The notes under the pieces are model-generated. The model did no database searches. It saw only the letters and a list, made by a program, of their open reading frames with translations, and was not told the DNA's origin. A stretch of 64,000 bases of DNA from Streptomyces sp. 846.5. Its GTDB lineage: Bacteria > Actinomycetota > Actinomycetes > Streptomycetales > Streptomycetaceae. A program made the position numbers and the translations under genes. The stretch covers positions 62,001-126,000 of the forward strand of contig NZ_SOBN01000002.1 of NCBI RefSeq assembly GCF_004365705.1, written 5' to 3'. Positions 46,887 to 55,634 of the stretch are shown here, piece by piece; the first letter of the stretch is position 1, and every line of letters begins with the position of its first letter.

Positions 46887-46930
46887 CGTGCGGTAGGTCA
46901 GGCCGGCGGGCCGGCCTGACCTACCGCACG
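46887..46930 (-). terminator. Very strong hairpin terminator of the split hydrolase gene
   Basis: A perfect 21-bp stem beginning CGTGCGGTAGGTCAGGCC, with two bases between arms, starts 28 bp after the hydrolase stop. Confidence 0.75.
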
Positions 46931-47192
46931 GCTTGCAAGAGCTGTGCGCCGTCGGCGTTACTCGTTGAGGAACTGAATCGCGTGCTTCAGGAACCGCTCG
47001 GGGTACTGGAAGTGCGCCGCGTGCCCGGCGTCGGGGTAGATGATCAGAAGCCGTTGTCATTCCGGGCATGGTGGACGCCAGTGCGAGTGGTGTGACCTGG
47101 TCGGATGGTTCCGAAGGTCGGTGTGCATGAAGGGAGGGCCTCTGGAGCAGTGCGGTGATTGTCGAGATCAGCGCGTGCTCCGGGAGGCCCTC

Positions 47193-48101
47193 GTGTCCTA
47201 CTCTTCCGTCTCGTTGTCGTCCGGGTCCAGCCGGGTCACTCCTGGGTGTGACTGCCTGGCGCACGTGTACGGGAACGCGGCGGACGCGCCTGAGCGCGAG
47301 CGCTTCTACACGACCGACATGAGCGACGCGGAGTGGCAGGTCGTGCGCGCCGCGATGCCGGTGCCGGCCTGGATGCAGGGCCGTGGCGGACGCCCGGAGG
47401 GCTACTGCCACCGGCAGATGATCGACGCGGTGCGCTACCTGGTGGACAACGGCGGCAAGTGGCGGGCGATGCCGGCCGACTTCCCGCCCTGGGACCGGGT
47501 CTACGCCTTCGCCCGGCGCTGGCGCGTCAAGGGCCTGCTGGCCGAGTTCCACGACCGGCTGCGCGGAGCACTGCGCGAGGCCGAGGGCCGCGACCCGCAG
47601 CCCACCGCGGGCATCATCGACTCCCAGTCGGTCAAAGCCGCCGCGAACGTGCCCGCCGCCTCCCGCGGCTACGACGGAAACAAGAAGATCAACGGCCGGC
47701 GCCGGCACGTCGTGGTGGACTGCCTGGGCCTGCTCCTGGCCGTCCTGGTCACCGCCGCCGACGTCGGCGACCGCACCGCCGCGATGCCCCTGCTGCGCGA
47801 TGTCCGGGCCCGCTTCCACCGCCTGACCCTGCTCTGGGCCGACGGCGGCTACACCGGCGTCCTGGTCGCCTGGGCGAGGGACAGGCTGAAGCTGACCCTG
47901 GAGATCGTCAAGCGCACCGACGACGTGAAGGGCTTCAAGGTGCTGCCGCGCCGCTGGGTGGTGGAGCGCACACTGGGGTGGCTGATGCGCACGCGCCGCC
48001 TGTGCCGGGACTACGAGACGCTTCCCGCCGCCCACGAGGCCGTGGTCCAGTGGTCGATGACGATGCTCATGACCCGGCGGCTGGCCCGGCCGCGAGCGTG
48101 A
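47193..48101 (+). CDS. IS5-family transposase
   Basis: 302 residues from GTG 47193, behind GGGAGG; an upstream ATG at 47040 lies outside the element. An N-terminal DUF4096-like region (FYTTDMSDAEWQVVRAAMPV and GGKWRAMPADFPPWDRVYAF) is followed by the DDE core: GIIDSQSVKAAAN (Asp), LLWADGGYTG (Asp) and PRRWVVERTLGWLMRTRRLC (Glu). It is intact. The last 35 bp overlap the end of the convergent passenger gene. Confidence 0.92.
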   Translation: MSYSSVSLSSGSSRVTPGCDCLAHVYGNAADAPERERFYTTDMSDAEWQVVRAAMPVPAWMQGRGGRPEGYCHRQMIDAVRYLVDNGGKWRAMPADFPPWDRVYAFARRWRVKGLLAEFHDRLRGALREAEGRDPQPTAGIIDSQSVKAAANVPAASRGYDGNKKINGRRRHVVVDCLGLLLAVLVTAADVGDRTAAMPLLRDVRARFHRLTLLWADGGYTGVLVAWARDRLKLTLEIVKRTDDVKGFKVLPRRWVVERTLGWLMRTRRLCRDYETLPAAHEAVVQWSMTMLMTRRLARPRA

Positions 48102-48669
48102 ACCGCCCCGGAACCGGCTCGGCCAGCCACCCCCGGTCCGCCAGCCGCTTGGCCCGACTGCGCACCCGGCCCTCGACGCCGGCCGCCGTCACCTCCCACC
48201 CCAACCCGACCGCGATCTCCTGGCAGGCCATCCCCGCACCCCCGCCCCGCTGCCCGGCCAGGAGCACCAGGATGCACTGATAGTCCTGCGCGAGCACATC
48301 CGGCGACAGCCCGGCCCGCCACACCGGCACAATCGACCCCCTGCGCGCCGCCTGCCCCGGCGCCGGAGCCACCGGAACCGGCACCGGCACCGGCACCGGC
48401 ACCGGCACCGGCACCGGCACCGGCACCGGGGACGATGCCGCAAGCAGCTCAGCCAAAGCAATGTCCCCGGCCTCCGGGCCGGCCACCGCCAGCAGCTGCG
48501 TCCCGGACAGCACCTGATCGACGCGCTGCCGCGCGATCACCCAGCCCTCCCAGTCGCGCTCAGCCTCACCCAGCGCGGCCAGCACCCGATCGGCCTCCCC
48601 ACGCAACCCTTCCACCAGCACCCGAGCGGCCAGCTCCCGCTCCTCCAACAACCCGACAACCGACGGCAC
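48067..48669 (-). CDS. Passenger gene of the IS5-like element, HTH-like hypothetical protein
   Basis: 200 residues, ATG 48669. Residues 1-55 form a charged helical region (EERELAARVLVEGLRGEADR, GEAERDWEGWVIARQRVDQV). Residues about 83-101 are a Val-Pro repeat encoded by a 6-bp microsatellite. The C-terminal part (CQEIAVGLGWEVTAAGVEGR and VRSRAKRLADRGWLAE) looks like a winged helix of an HTH/MarR-type fold. It may modulate transposition or mimic a regulator. Similar proteins are, as far as I recall, seen beside IS5-type transposases in Streptomyces; that association needs a search. Confidence 0.6.
   Translation of the reverse strand: MPSVVGLLEERELAARVLVEGLRGEADRVLAALGEAERDWEGWVIARQRVDQVLSGTQLLAVAGPEAGDIALAELLAASSPVPVPVPVPVPVPVPVPVPVAPAPGQAARRGSIVPVWRAGLSPDVLAQDYQCILVLLAGQRGGGAGMACQEIAVGLGWEVTAAGVEGRVRSRAKRLADRGWLAEPVPGRFTLAAGPAAGS
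48377..48430. repeat. ACCGGC hexanucleotide microsatellite
   Basis: Eight exact ACCGGC units plus a partial unit, encoding the Val-Pro linker of the passenger protein. Such repeats change length easily, so linker length is probably variable. Confidence 0.85.
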
Positions 48670-49614
48670 CCCGGCACCCCCAACAGCGCGACAACCCGAC
48701 GATCCAACACTGCCTCGCTGACCGCTACTTCACGCCCCACCTGCGAAAAGTCACCCTCCAAGCAGCCTCACACCCGGAAAGACAACGGCTTCTCAGCTGG
48801 GCATCGGGGATGTTCTGGGAGAGGTGCCAGGAGTGGATCGTGGGGATCATCACGTCGTTCTCGCCGTTGAGGACCAGCGTCGGCTGGGTGATCGCGTTCA
48901 GGAAGACGAAGGGCGTCTCGCCCGGCCGCAGCGGTGAGTAGGCCGCGACCGCCTCGATCTGCGCCATCATGAGTTCGGGCGAGGTCGGCGGGTCCTGGTC
49001 GACCCGCTGGTGGCGCCGCTCCCAGAAGGCCTTGCCCGCTTCCCGCGCGGCTTCCGAACGGCCGAAGAACAGGTAGAGGAAGTCGTCCTCGGTCGGGATC
49101 GGATTCGTCGCGACCTCAGCGAACGCCTTGGGGTCGGCGGACGCCTCCCCGCCCCGCACGCCGGTGCCGATCAGCAGAAGCTTGCGCACCAGCTCGGGGT
49201 GGCGCAGCGCGACCTCCTGGGCTTGGAGGCCTCCGATGGAGAAGCCGAGCAGGTCGACCTGCTCCAGCCCCAGCGCCCGGATGACCGCGGCGATGTCGTC
49301 GGCCATGTCCTCCATCCGGTTGCGTGGCGTGCCGGACGACGAGGCGAGGCCGCGGCCGTTGTACAGGATGACCTCACGGCTTTCCGCCAGGCCGTCGGTA
49401 ATCAGCGGGTCCCAGTTGTCCAGGGCGCCGCGGAAGTGCTGGACGAAGAAGAGCGGAGCACCGGAGGGCTTCCCCCAGCGCCGGTAGGCGAACTGGTCTC
49501 CGTCGACCTCGATGTACTGCGTCGGTGCTGTCACATGCGTGTCACTCACGGCCGTGCCTTTCCGTAGTCGGTGAACCTTACGATGATGGTCGTCATCTAA
49601 AAAGTCAACTGCTT

Positions 49615-49632
49615 TGATGTCGATCGACATCA
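49615..49632. promoter_or_regulatory. TetR operator palindrome
   Basis: TGATGTCGATCGACATCA is a perfect 18-bp palindrome between the divergent hydrolase and tetR genes. A weaker site, GATGATGGTCGTCATC, lies at 49582-49597. Together they suit repression of both promoters. Confidence 0.7.
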
Positions 49633-49676
49633 ATGTATGGTGGGCGGTCGAGCGTCGACAGGAGAGGCGGCCGGCC

Positions 49677-50285
49677 ATGCGGGTCACCAAGGCACAGGCA
49701 GAGCAGAACCGTGCGCACATCGTGGCTACGGCCGCCCGGCTGTTTCGTGAGCGCGGTTACGACGGTGTCGGTGTGGCCGAACTGATGGCGGAGGCCGGGT
49801 TCACCCATGGCGGGTTCTACAAGCACTTCCGCTCCAAGGCCGACCTGATGGCCGAGGCCTCCGCGAACGGGCTCTCACAGACCGCGGCACGAATGGAAGC
49901 TGTGGACGTCGCCGAATTCGTCGAGTCCTACGTCGCCCGGGAACATCGCGACGGGCGCGGCGAGGGCTGCACCATCGCGGCCCTCAGCGGCGACGCCGCA
50001 CGTCAGCCCGAGGACATCAAGACGGAGTTCGCGACCGGCATAGAGAGCCTGATGGCGGCCCTGCGTACCGGAGGCGACGCGTCGCCGGACACGGACCAGC
50101 ACACGTCCCGCGCGAGGGTGATCGACGTGCTGGCTCACTCGGTCGGCGCGGTCATGTTGTCGCGGGCGTGCCCAGACGGCTCCCCGCTGGCGGACGAGAT
50201 CCTCGACGTCTGCCGTGAGTCGATCCTCGCGTCACTTACCCACGGGGACGACGGCCGGCCCAAGGCGGAGAACCCACTGAGCTGA
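49677..50285 (+). CDS. TetR family transcriptional regulator
   Basis: 202 residues from ATG 49677 (RBS GGAGAGG). The N-terminal HTH is AATAARLFRERGYDGVGVAE-like, with GFTHGGFYKHFRSKADLMAE as the recognition part; the C-terminal ligand domain begins near residue 75. The first ATG in frame (49614) lies inside the operator and is rejected. It is divergent from the split hydrolase gene, whose product may modify its ligand. Confidence 0.9.
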   Translation: MRVTKAQAEQNRAHIVATAARLFRERGYDGVGVAELMAEAGFTHGGFYKHFRSKADLMAEASANGLSQTAARMEAVDVAEFVESYVAREHRDGRGEGCTIAALSGDAARQPEDIKTEFATGIESLMAALRTGGDASPDTDQHTSRARVIDVLAHSVGAVMLSRACPDGSPLADEILDVCRESILASLTHGDDGRPKAENPLS

Positions 50286-50462
50286 TTTCAAGGCCTCCTG
50301 CGCCGAGCGAGCTGATTCTGCTTCGGATCGCGGCCGTCTCGCTCTCCGCCCGGCTCCGCCCGGGGGCTCTGAGGCAGGCACGGGGTCGGCCGTGGCACGG
50401 CCTGCCCCGTCACCAGTCACCGTCTGTTGGCCGAGTTCGTACCGCTGACCAAGGAGAACCGT

Positions 50463-51299
50463 ATGTCCGCCCGCCCGAGCCTGCTGTACGTGACCGACCT
50501 GGCCTACGCGGCACGCGGGCGCCGCTACTGTGACGAGGACATATTCCTGACCTCCCGGCTTCGCGGGGACTTCGACATCGCTCTGTGTCATCCACTCGAC
50601 GCCACGGCAGTCATGGATCGATTCGATGCCGTCGTGGTCCGCAACAGCGGTCCGGTTCTCCACTACCAGCAGGAGTACGACGCCTTCCGCGACCAGGCCG
50701 CGGCCCGCGGCACCGGGGTCTACAACCCGCTGACCGGCCGGGCCGACATGGCCGGCAAGCAGTACCTGCTGGACCTGACCGCAGCCGGATACCCAGTCAT
50801 CCCCACCATCGACCAGCCTCATCACCTGGACCGCCTGCCGGAGAGCGATCAGTACGCGGTCAAACCCAAGGCTGGAGCGGACTCCATCGGCCTGACCTTC
50901 GTGAGCCGGGAGCAGCTGGCCGGCCTCACCTACGACGGCCTCCTGGTCCAGCCACGCGTCGACTTCCGCTACGAGGTGTCCTTCTACTACATCGACGACG
51001 CCTTCCAGTACGCCCTGCACGCCCCCGACCCCGGCCAACGCTGGATCCTCGAACCGTATGAGCCCACCGAAGCCGATCTCGCCTTCGCCCGGCGCTTCAT
51101 CGAATGGAACACGCTCGACCACGGCATCCAGCGCGTGGACGCCTGCCGCACCGAAGAGGGCGGCCTCCTCCTGGTCGAGCTGGAAGACCTCAACCCCTAC
51201 CTGTCCCTCGACCTCGTCACAGACCAGACCCGCGACACCTTCGTCGCCGCGATGACAGCCTCCCTGCACCACTTCCTGCGCGCTCGATCCCGCGCCTGA
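50463..51299 (+). CDS. ATP-grasp-like protein
   Basis: 278 residues from ATG 50463 behind AAGGAG. YAVKPKAGADSIGLTFVSRE (ATP-grasp lysine and glycine loop), VQPRVDFRYEVSFYYIDDAF and VELEDLNPYLSLDLV (terminal metal-binding Glu and Asn) follow the order of an RimK/GshB-like ATP-grasp fold. Such enzymes join an amine to a carboxylate through an acyl phosphate. Substrate and partner are unknown; no peptide precursor gene was found beside it. Confidence 0.7.
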   Translation: MSARPSLLYVTDLAYAARGRRYCDEDIFLTSRLRGDFDIALCHPLDATAVMDRFDAVVVRNSGPVLHYQQEYDAFRDQAAARGTGVYNPLTGRADMAGKQYLLDLTAAGYPVIPTIDQPHHLDRLPESDQYAVKPKAGADSIGLTFVSREQLAGLTYDGLLVQPRVDFRYEVSFYYIDDAFQYALHAPDPGQRWILEPYEPTEADLAFARRFIEWNTLDHGIQRVDACRTEEGGLLLVELEDLNPYLSLDLVTDQTRDTFVAAMTASLHHFLRARSRA

Positions 51300-51388
51300 G
51301 CCACACCGGGCGGCACGCGCGCAAGGCGACCAAGGCACAAAGCACCACATTGAGTGTCGACTGCCTATTGCGTACGGCGGGCCCGCAG

Positions 51389-51670
51389 GTGTGCAGTGAC
51401 CCGGAGGACTGGACTCCTGACCAGATCGCCCATTCCCTGCCCGCTTCGACACTGCGGGCGGAGTTCGTGCGGCAGTTGAGCCTGACGCCGATCTCGGAGC
51501 TGCCGGCTCTCGCGCGGCGCTGGGTGGCGCTGGGTGGCGATGGTCGAGCAGCTGCGCGCGGCGGCCGAGCGAGGGCGCGAGATGCACCGGTTCCAGCAGC
51601 TGCACGACGGTGAGCTCCCCGAGGGTTCGTGGACATCACGGCCGAAATCAGCGGGACGCGGGCCGCCTGA
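51389..51670 (+). pseudogene. Antitoxin-like protein with duplication and frameshift
   Basis: GTG 51389 reads VCSDPEDWTPDQIAHSLPAS to PALARRWVA. A tandem 10-bp duplication (CTGGGTGGCG twice, about 51518-51537) throws the frame; sense resumes as MVEQLRAAAERGREMHRFQQ. A second missing base near 51625 hides the end FVDITAEISGTRAA. Repaired, it is a helical protein of about 90 residues ending three bases before a toxin-like gene. Confidence 0.55.
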
Positions 51671-51672
51671 GC

Positions 51673-51924
51673 ATGTTCCAGCTGCACATCGACGCGGCGA
51701 TGTACCGGGTCTATCAGGATCTGCCCGATCGGCCGCGGGCGCGTGTGGCTCAGGTCCTGGTCGACGCGCTGGCGGATCCCCGGCAGATCGGTGAGCCGTA
51801 CGGCGACGTCGACGACGGTCTGATGCGGTTGTGGGCGGGCGCGGATCTGGCGGTGGTGCTGCTGATCGGCGAGCAGGCCAAGAAGGTCCTGGTCCTGTCG
51901 ACCACCTATGCCGGGCTGGAATAG
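51673..51924 (+). CDS. RelE/ParE-like toxin
   Basis: 83 intact residues from ATG 51673 (MFQLHIDAAMYRVYQDLPDR). The order helix-helix then strands (GDVDDGLMRLWAGADLAVVL, VLVLSTTYAGLE) fits the RelE/ParE fold, but active-site residues are weakly matched. Its partner upstream is frameshifted. Either the toxin is harmless or the frameshifts are sequencing errors. Confidence 0.55.
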   Translation: MFQLHIDAAMYRVYQDLPDRPRARVAQVLVDALADPRQIGEPYGDVDDGLMRLWAGADLAVVLLIGEQAKKVLVLSTTYAGLE

Positions 51925-52614
51925 AGGAACGGTTCCGGGGCCCGTTTCCCGGCGCCGGGCGCCTCGTTGAGCTGATCGGGTGAGTGCCTGAAGGCGTCGA
52001 CGGCAAGGGGTGGGCATGGCACAGGAGTGGTCGACCGAAGTCGTGGTGGTGGCGGCGGGTCGGACGCCGGGTGGACGGCCTGGGCCGGGCTGCCTTGCCC
52101 GGCCCCGCACGCCTGCAGTCAGCACCGGGCGCCCAGCCGGGACAAGCGGTGAATGCCTCCGTCTGGGCGGGCCTGTGTCTGTACGCCGTCGGGCATGCCC
52201 GCTCCGGCACGCCGATGGACGCGTGGGACTGGCCGGACGGGCTGGACCTGTGGGATCTGGTCGGCATCGACGGGCAGGGCCGGGTCGTGGCCGACCTGGG
52301 CCCGCTCGAGGGGCTGTGGCGGGGCGGGCCCGCCCGGGTGACCACTCTCCAGGACGGGGGCAGCCGCCGGCCTCCGGTGTCATGGTGCAGGAGGAGCTCC
52401 ATGTCGCATGCGAGGAGGCGTGTACGGCTCGTGGCGCTGAGGCCCGCCGGGCGCTTGCGGGGCTACGCGACGCGTTCCACCGCGCTGCCGCGCTGGAGAT
52501 CGAACCGGCCGTGGTACGCGCACAGCTCGACCAGCGCAGCGCCGAGGTACAGCACCTCCTGGTCGAAGATCTTCGAGCGGATCGCGACGGCTGATGCCGG
52601 AGGATGAATCCCCT
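51925..52614. other. Gene debris without a complete gene
   Basis: Two fragments look coding. On the plus strand about 52150-52380 reads VNASVWAGLCLYAVGHARSG and MDAWDWPDGLDLWDLVGIDG. On the minus strand about 52600-52463 reads DQEVLYLGAALVELCAYHGR then FDLQRGSAVERVA. Neither has a start and neither is recognised. Confidence 0.35.
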
Positions 52615-52935
52615 TCAGGTGAGGTCCAGGGTGATGCGCAAGGCGACAGCGATCCGGTCCATAATCTCCGTGTCGACGGTGCCGAGGAGTTCGCCGGACG
52701 TCAGGCGCTTGTCGGTGAGCGCGGTGAGGTCGACGGCGACGGCGGCGCCTCGCACGGGGTGGGTCATGGGGATGGTGACGACGGTGTCCGGGGCGCCCTG
52801 GGTCTCGTCGATCATCATGCACACGGCGGTGCCGGGCAGGGCGCCCAGCGCGGCGTCGGACTGGACGATGACGACCGCGCGGGTCTTGGTCGCCAGTTGG
52901 ACGCGCCAGACCTGGCCGCGGGCGAGGAAGGTCAC
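52615..52935 (-). CDS. MazF/PemK-type endoribonuclease toxin
   Basis: 106 residues from GTG 52935, overlapping the antitoxin stop by four bases. It begins RGQVWRVQLATKTRAVVIVQ, followed by TAVCMMIDETQGAPDTVVTI and CVAL-type C-terminal strands (DLTALTDKRLTSGELLGTVD). This is the PemK/MazF layout. It would cleave mRNA when free from the antitoxin. Confidence 0.8.
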   Translation of the reverse strand: MTFLARGQVWRVQLATKTRAVVIVQSDAALGALPGTAVCMMIDETQGAPDTVVTIPMTHPVRGAAVAVDLTALTDKRLTSGELLGTVDTEIMDRIAVALRITLDLT

Positions 52936-53144
52936 GCGACGTCCTCGCCGAAGACGTCGGCGAGTTCTTCAGTATCGGATCCGGCCTGCTCGCGCCAGGC
53001 GCGCACGGCGGGGCCGGCGTCGCGCAGCTGCTGGGCCCGGAGCGCGTGCTCTATGTAGGCGGACAGGTTGCCGCCGGAGGCGGCGCGGGCGTGGGCGATG
53101 AGGTCGGCCGGCAGGCTGACCGTGGTACGCGTACGAGTAGTCAC
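52932..53144 (-). CDS. Ribbon-helix-helix antitoxin of the MazEF-like pair
   Basis: 70 residues from GTG 53144. The N-terminus RTRTTVSLPADLIAHARAAS with NLSAYIEHALR forms a ribbon-helix-helix; the acidic C-terminus (DTEELADVFGEDVA) is typical of the toxin-wrapping tail. It precedes and overlaps the toxin gene. A 16-bp palindrome 26 bp upstream suits autorepression. Confidence 0.8.
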   Translation of the reverse strand: MTTRTRTTVSLPADLIAHARAASGGNLSAYIEHALRAQQLRDAGPAVRAWREQAGSDTEELADVFGEDVA

Positions 53145-53170
53145 ACCCCGAGAGCATACTGACGTATGAC

Positions 53171-53186
53171 CTGCCATGCATGGCAG
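53171..53186. promoter_or_regulatory. Palindromic operator of the toxin-antitoxin pair
   Basis: CTGCCATGCATGGCAG is a perfect 16-bp palindrome, 26 bp in front of the antitoxin start codon. RHH antitoxins usually repress their own operon at such sites. Confidence 0.6.
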
Positions 53187-53249
53187 CAGTGCACATGGTG
53201 ATGCTCCTCGCCGCTAGGGAGGCTCACCGACAGTCGCTCGTCCGCAGCT

Positions 53250-53691
53250 CTACAGTGCGCGGGCCGACTTGATGAGCACTGCGCGGATGGCCGGGTTCTC
53301 CACGCTGATCCGGCTGATTTGGTCCGGGTCGGCGCGGGCGATCAGACCGGCCACTCGCCGACGCCGCCCGCTGTGAGCGGTGGAGGTGCGGCGCCGGGTC
53401 GGCGGGTCAGTGGTGAGAGTGCACGCTGTTGCGTCCAGGCCCACTCTCGCCATCAAAGAGATCATGGTCCGTGAGCGGTGGCGGAAGACCGGCACATCCG
53501 TGCGGATCCATCAGCTCCTTCTCACTGACCGGCCCGAAGAACAGGTGACCTTGATGGCCAACCCAGCCGCCGGTGACGGAAAGGTCATGGCCATCTACCA
53601 ACGCTGGGGATACCAGATCGGTAGCCAGCAGCCCTCCCCGGACTCCCCACCGGTGGCCACATTGATCCGAGACATTCGACCTGCTCATTGA
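53250..53691 (+). pseudogene. GNAT acetyltransferase C-terminal part, next to an opposing fragment
   Basis: On the plus strand 53431-53691 reads RPTLAIKEIMVRERWRKTGT, LLTDRPEEQVTLMANPAAGD and MAIYQRWGYQIG, the end of a GNAT domain, without the N-terminus. On the minus strand 53380-53250 reads DPDQISRISVENPAIRAVLI and KSARAL, a different C-terminal scrap. The two meet near 53400. Confidence 0.45.
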
Positions 53692-53969
53692 CTCTGCGGC
53701 GAAGCCGCCCCCAACCAGGTCGGAAGGGCTGGGCCAGCGGCGGCGGTCAGGACCACGTTGACGCCCTCACCGCGGACCTCACCAAGCTCACCACCGACGG
53801 CAGACGAGGCTGACCTTCTGGCGGGTGCTGCCGTTGAGATCTGCGACAGGCGGTCAGCGAAATCGAGCCGGTCGATCACCTCGTGGGCGTGGTCCGGACG
53901 GTCGAGGCGGAGGGCATGTGGCAGATGATCTGGTCCGTGAGTCTGTGTTGTCTTGAGAGACTGGTTGAT

Positions 53970-54632
53970 ATGACCCATGCAGAACCGACCGGCCCCCACG
54001 GCGCGACCGGCGTCTGGCGGCTCGTCCACACCGAGCGTGGCGCCCTGGCGGCCGATCTCGCGGACCTGGCCGAGGAACGCTGGGCGACGCCGTCACTGTG
54101 CGCCGGATTGACCGTGCGCGAGGTGCTTGCACACCTCACGGCCGGCGCGAGCCTGAACCCCGTACGGTGGCTGGCGGGCGTGATCCGCTGCCGCTTCGAC
54201 TTCGACAGGCAAGTCGCCATGCGACTGGCCGAGCAGTTGGGCACAACCCCCGCCGAGACACTCGACAGATTCCGCCGAGTCGTCACCAGCACGACCAAAG
54301 CACCCGTCCCGACCCTGGCGATGCTCGGCGAAACGATCACCCACGGACAGGACATCCGTCGGCCCCTGGGCATCCACCACGACTACCCGATCGAAACACT
54401 CACGCAGGTGGCCCAGTACTACCAGGGCACCGACCTCCCGGCCCTCACCAAGCGGCGGGCCCGCGGCCTGAGACTCGAAGCGACCGACGGACCCTTCGTC
54501 GCCGGCAGCGGACCGCGCGTGTCCGGCACCACCCTGGCCCTGACCATGGCGATGGCCGGACGCGGAACATACTGCGACGAACTCCACGGCGAGGGTTCCG
54601 CAACCCTGCGTGACCGCTGCCCGACCCCCTGA
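53970..54632 (+). CDS. Maleylpyruvate isomerase N-terminal/DinB-like family protein
   Basis: 220 residues from ATG 53970. VWRLVHTERGALAADLADLA and LCAGLTVREVLAHLTAGASL match the TIGR03083-type four-helix domain; His in LAHLTAG, plus ETITHGQDIRRPLG, are the metal-binding histidines of the family. Such proteins are often mycothiol-dependent enzymes in actinobacteria. The specific reaction is unknown. Confidence 0.8.
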   Translation: MTHAEPTGPHGATGVWRLVHTERGALAADLADLAEERWATPSLCAGLTVREVLAHLTAGASLNPVRWLAGVIRCRFDFDRQVAMRLAEQLGTTPAETLDRFRRVVTSTTKAPVPTLAMLGETITHGQDIRRPLGIHHDYPIETLTQVAQYYQGTDLPALTKRRARGLRLEATDGPFVAGSGPRVSGTTLALTMAMAGRGTYCDELHGEGSATLRDRCPTP

Positions 54633-54780
54633 GCTGGCGCCATAGTGTCCCCATCCCCATAGCTCGCGATTGGAGCAGAAGCGCGTGTTTGTGGCCGGGC
54701 ATCGGGCGACTGGTGACCGAGGTCGTGACCGTGGAGCGGTTGCCTGAGCGGCACGTGCCCGCTCTCCTCGGAGGTCTCCT

Positions 54781-55524
54781 GTGCCCCTCCGGGTCCTGCC
54801 CCACCTTCCGGGTCTACCCGCCCCGTTCCTGGCCGCGCCGCTGTACGCCGTCGCCGGCCTCGCCTACCTCGCAGTGTTCGGCGCTAACCTGCCGGATCGG
54901 CTGCGCCCCACCACCGACAGCACCAGCCCGCTCAGACGCGCAGCAGGCCTGACCCTGCTCGTGCTGATGCTGTGGCCAGCGGCTCCCCTGTTCCACGCAG
55001 CGCGCAGCAAGCTTGCGCACCGGATCGCCGCGGCACTGCGCTCCTTGATCCGGACCGTGCTGCCTCGAACCACGACCGCCCTGCCCCAGGAACGACTCGT
55101 GCGCATGGCGGCGCGGCCGGTGACCGGTCGCACCGGAGAACCCGCGCATCTCGGTGCCGGAGCGACCTTCGCCAGCGCCGCCGTTCGGCTTCGCAGTGCC
55201 TGCGAGCAGCAGCGGCTGGTCGATGCCGTGTTCATCGCCAGCGCCCTGGTCAACGACACCACTCTGCGCCGGGGACCCGATCATCCGCAGGCGCTCGACG
55301 CCATGGAATTGCTCGCCCATGTCGCGCACCTGGTGGGCGACCACGCCCGAGCGGCGCGGCTGTACATCCATGTCGCCGACCACCGCGCCTGGCACTTCGG
55401 CATCGACCACCCCGGAGCCAGGTCCGCGCTGCGCAACGCCTACGCGTCGTGGCTGTCAGCCCCCGACCAGGCCCGCGCTGCTCACCTGATTCGTGCTGCT
55501 GCCGTGCCTGCGCACGGTCGCTGA
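54781..55524 (+). CDS. Membrane protein with TPR-like C-terminus
   Basis: 247 residues from GTG 54781 behind GGAGGTCTCCT. Two N-terminal hydrophobic helices (LAAPLYAVAGLAYLAVFGAN and GLTLLVLMLWPAAPLF) are followed by a soluble helical part (LVDAVFIASALVNDTTLRRG, AMELLAHVAHLVGDHARAAR), reminiscent of TPR repeats. No family recognised. Confidence 0.55.
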   Translation: MPLRVLPHLPGLPAPFLAAPLYAVAGLAYLAVFGANLPDRLRPTTDSTSPLRRAAGLTLLVLMLWPAAPLFHAARSKLAHRIAAALRSLIRTVLPRTTTALPQERLVRMAARPVTGRTGEPAHLGAGATFASAAVRLRSACEQQRLVDAVFIASALVNDTTLRRGPDHPQALDAMELLAHVAHLVGDHARAARLYIHVADHRAWHFGIDHPGARSALRNAYASWLSAPDQARAAHLIRAAAVPAHGR

Positions 55525-55634
55525 CGCCACCGCCCCGATCACCAGATCGGAACGCCGCCTGCGGTTCCTGCAAGCGTCAGCGGGCCAGAGGTAGCGGGAA
55601 CCCGGTCACACGGTCCGCCGCCATCTGACCACTT

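Larger units (their letters stand above)
47047..48792 (+). mobile_element. 1,746-bp IS5-like element with passenger gene
   Basis: Terminal inverted repeats GAAGCCGTTGTC(A/T)TTCCGGG match at 19 of 20 bases. A 3-bp target duplication TCA lies at 47044-47046 and 48793-48795. Inside are a transposase gene and, on the other strand, a 200-residue passenger ORF. Ordinary IS5-family elements of this group are about 0.8-1.2 kb, so the passenger makes it unusually long. Confidence 0.88.
46958..49549 (-). pseudogene. Alpha/beta hydrolase split by an IS5-like element
   Basis: The 5' part (GTG 49549 to 48796) carries VDGDQFAYRRWGKPSGAPLF, the nucleophile LLGFSIGGLQAQ and the acid in LVLNGENDVMIP. It breaks off after NIPDAQL. 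The 3' part (47046-46958) resumes IIYPDAGHAAHFQYPERFLK with the catalytic His and ends at TAA. Removing the element and one TCA copy rebuilds NIPDAQLIIYPDAGHAAHF in frame, so the host gene was intact (about 280 residues) until a recent insertion. It is divergent from a TetR gene that probably controls it. Confidence 0.9.

Noticed and set aside
48377..48430. CRISPR-like or iteron repeat
   Set aside because: It is a simple hexanucleotide microsatellite inside a reading frame.
50463..51299. Peptide natural-product (RiPP/graspetide) cluster around the ATP-grasp-like gene
   Set aside because: No precursor peptide, transporter or maturation partner lies next to it.
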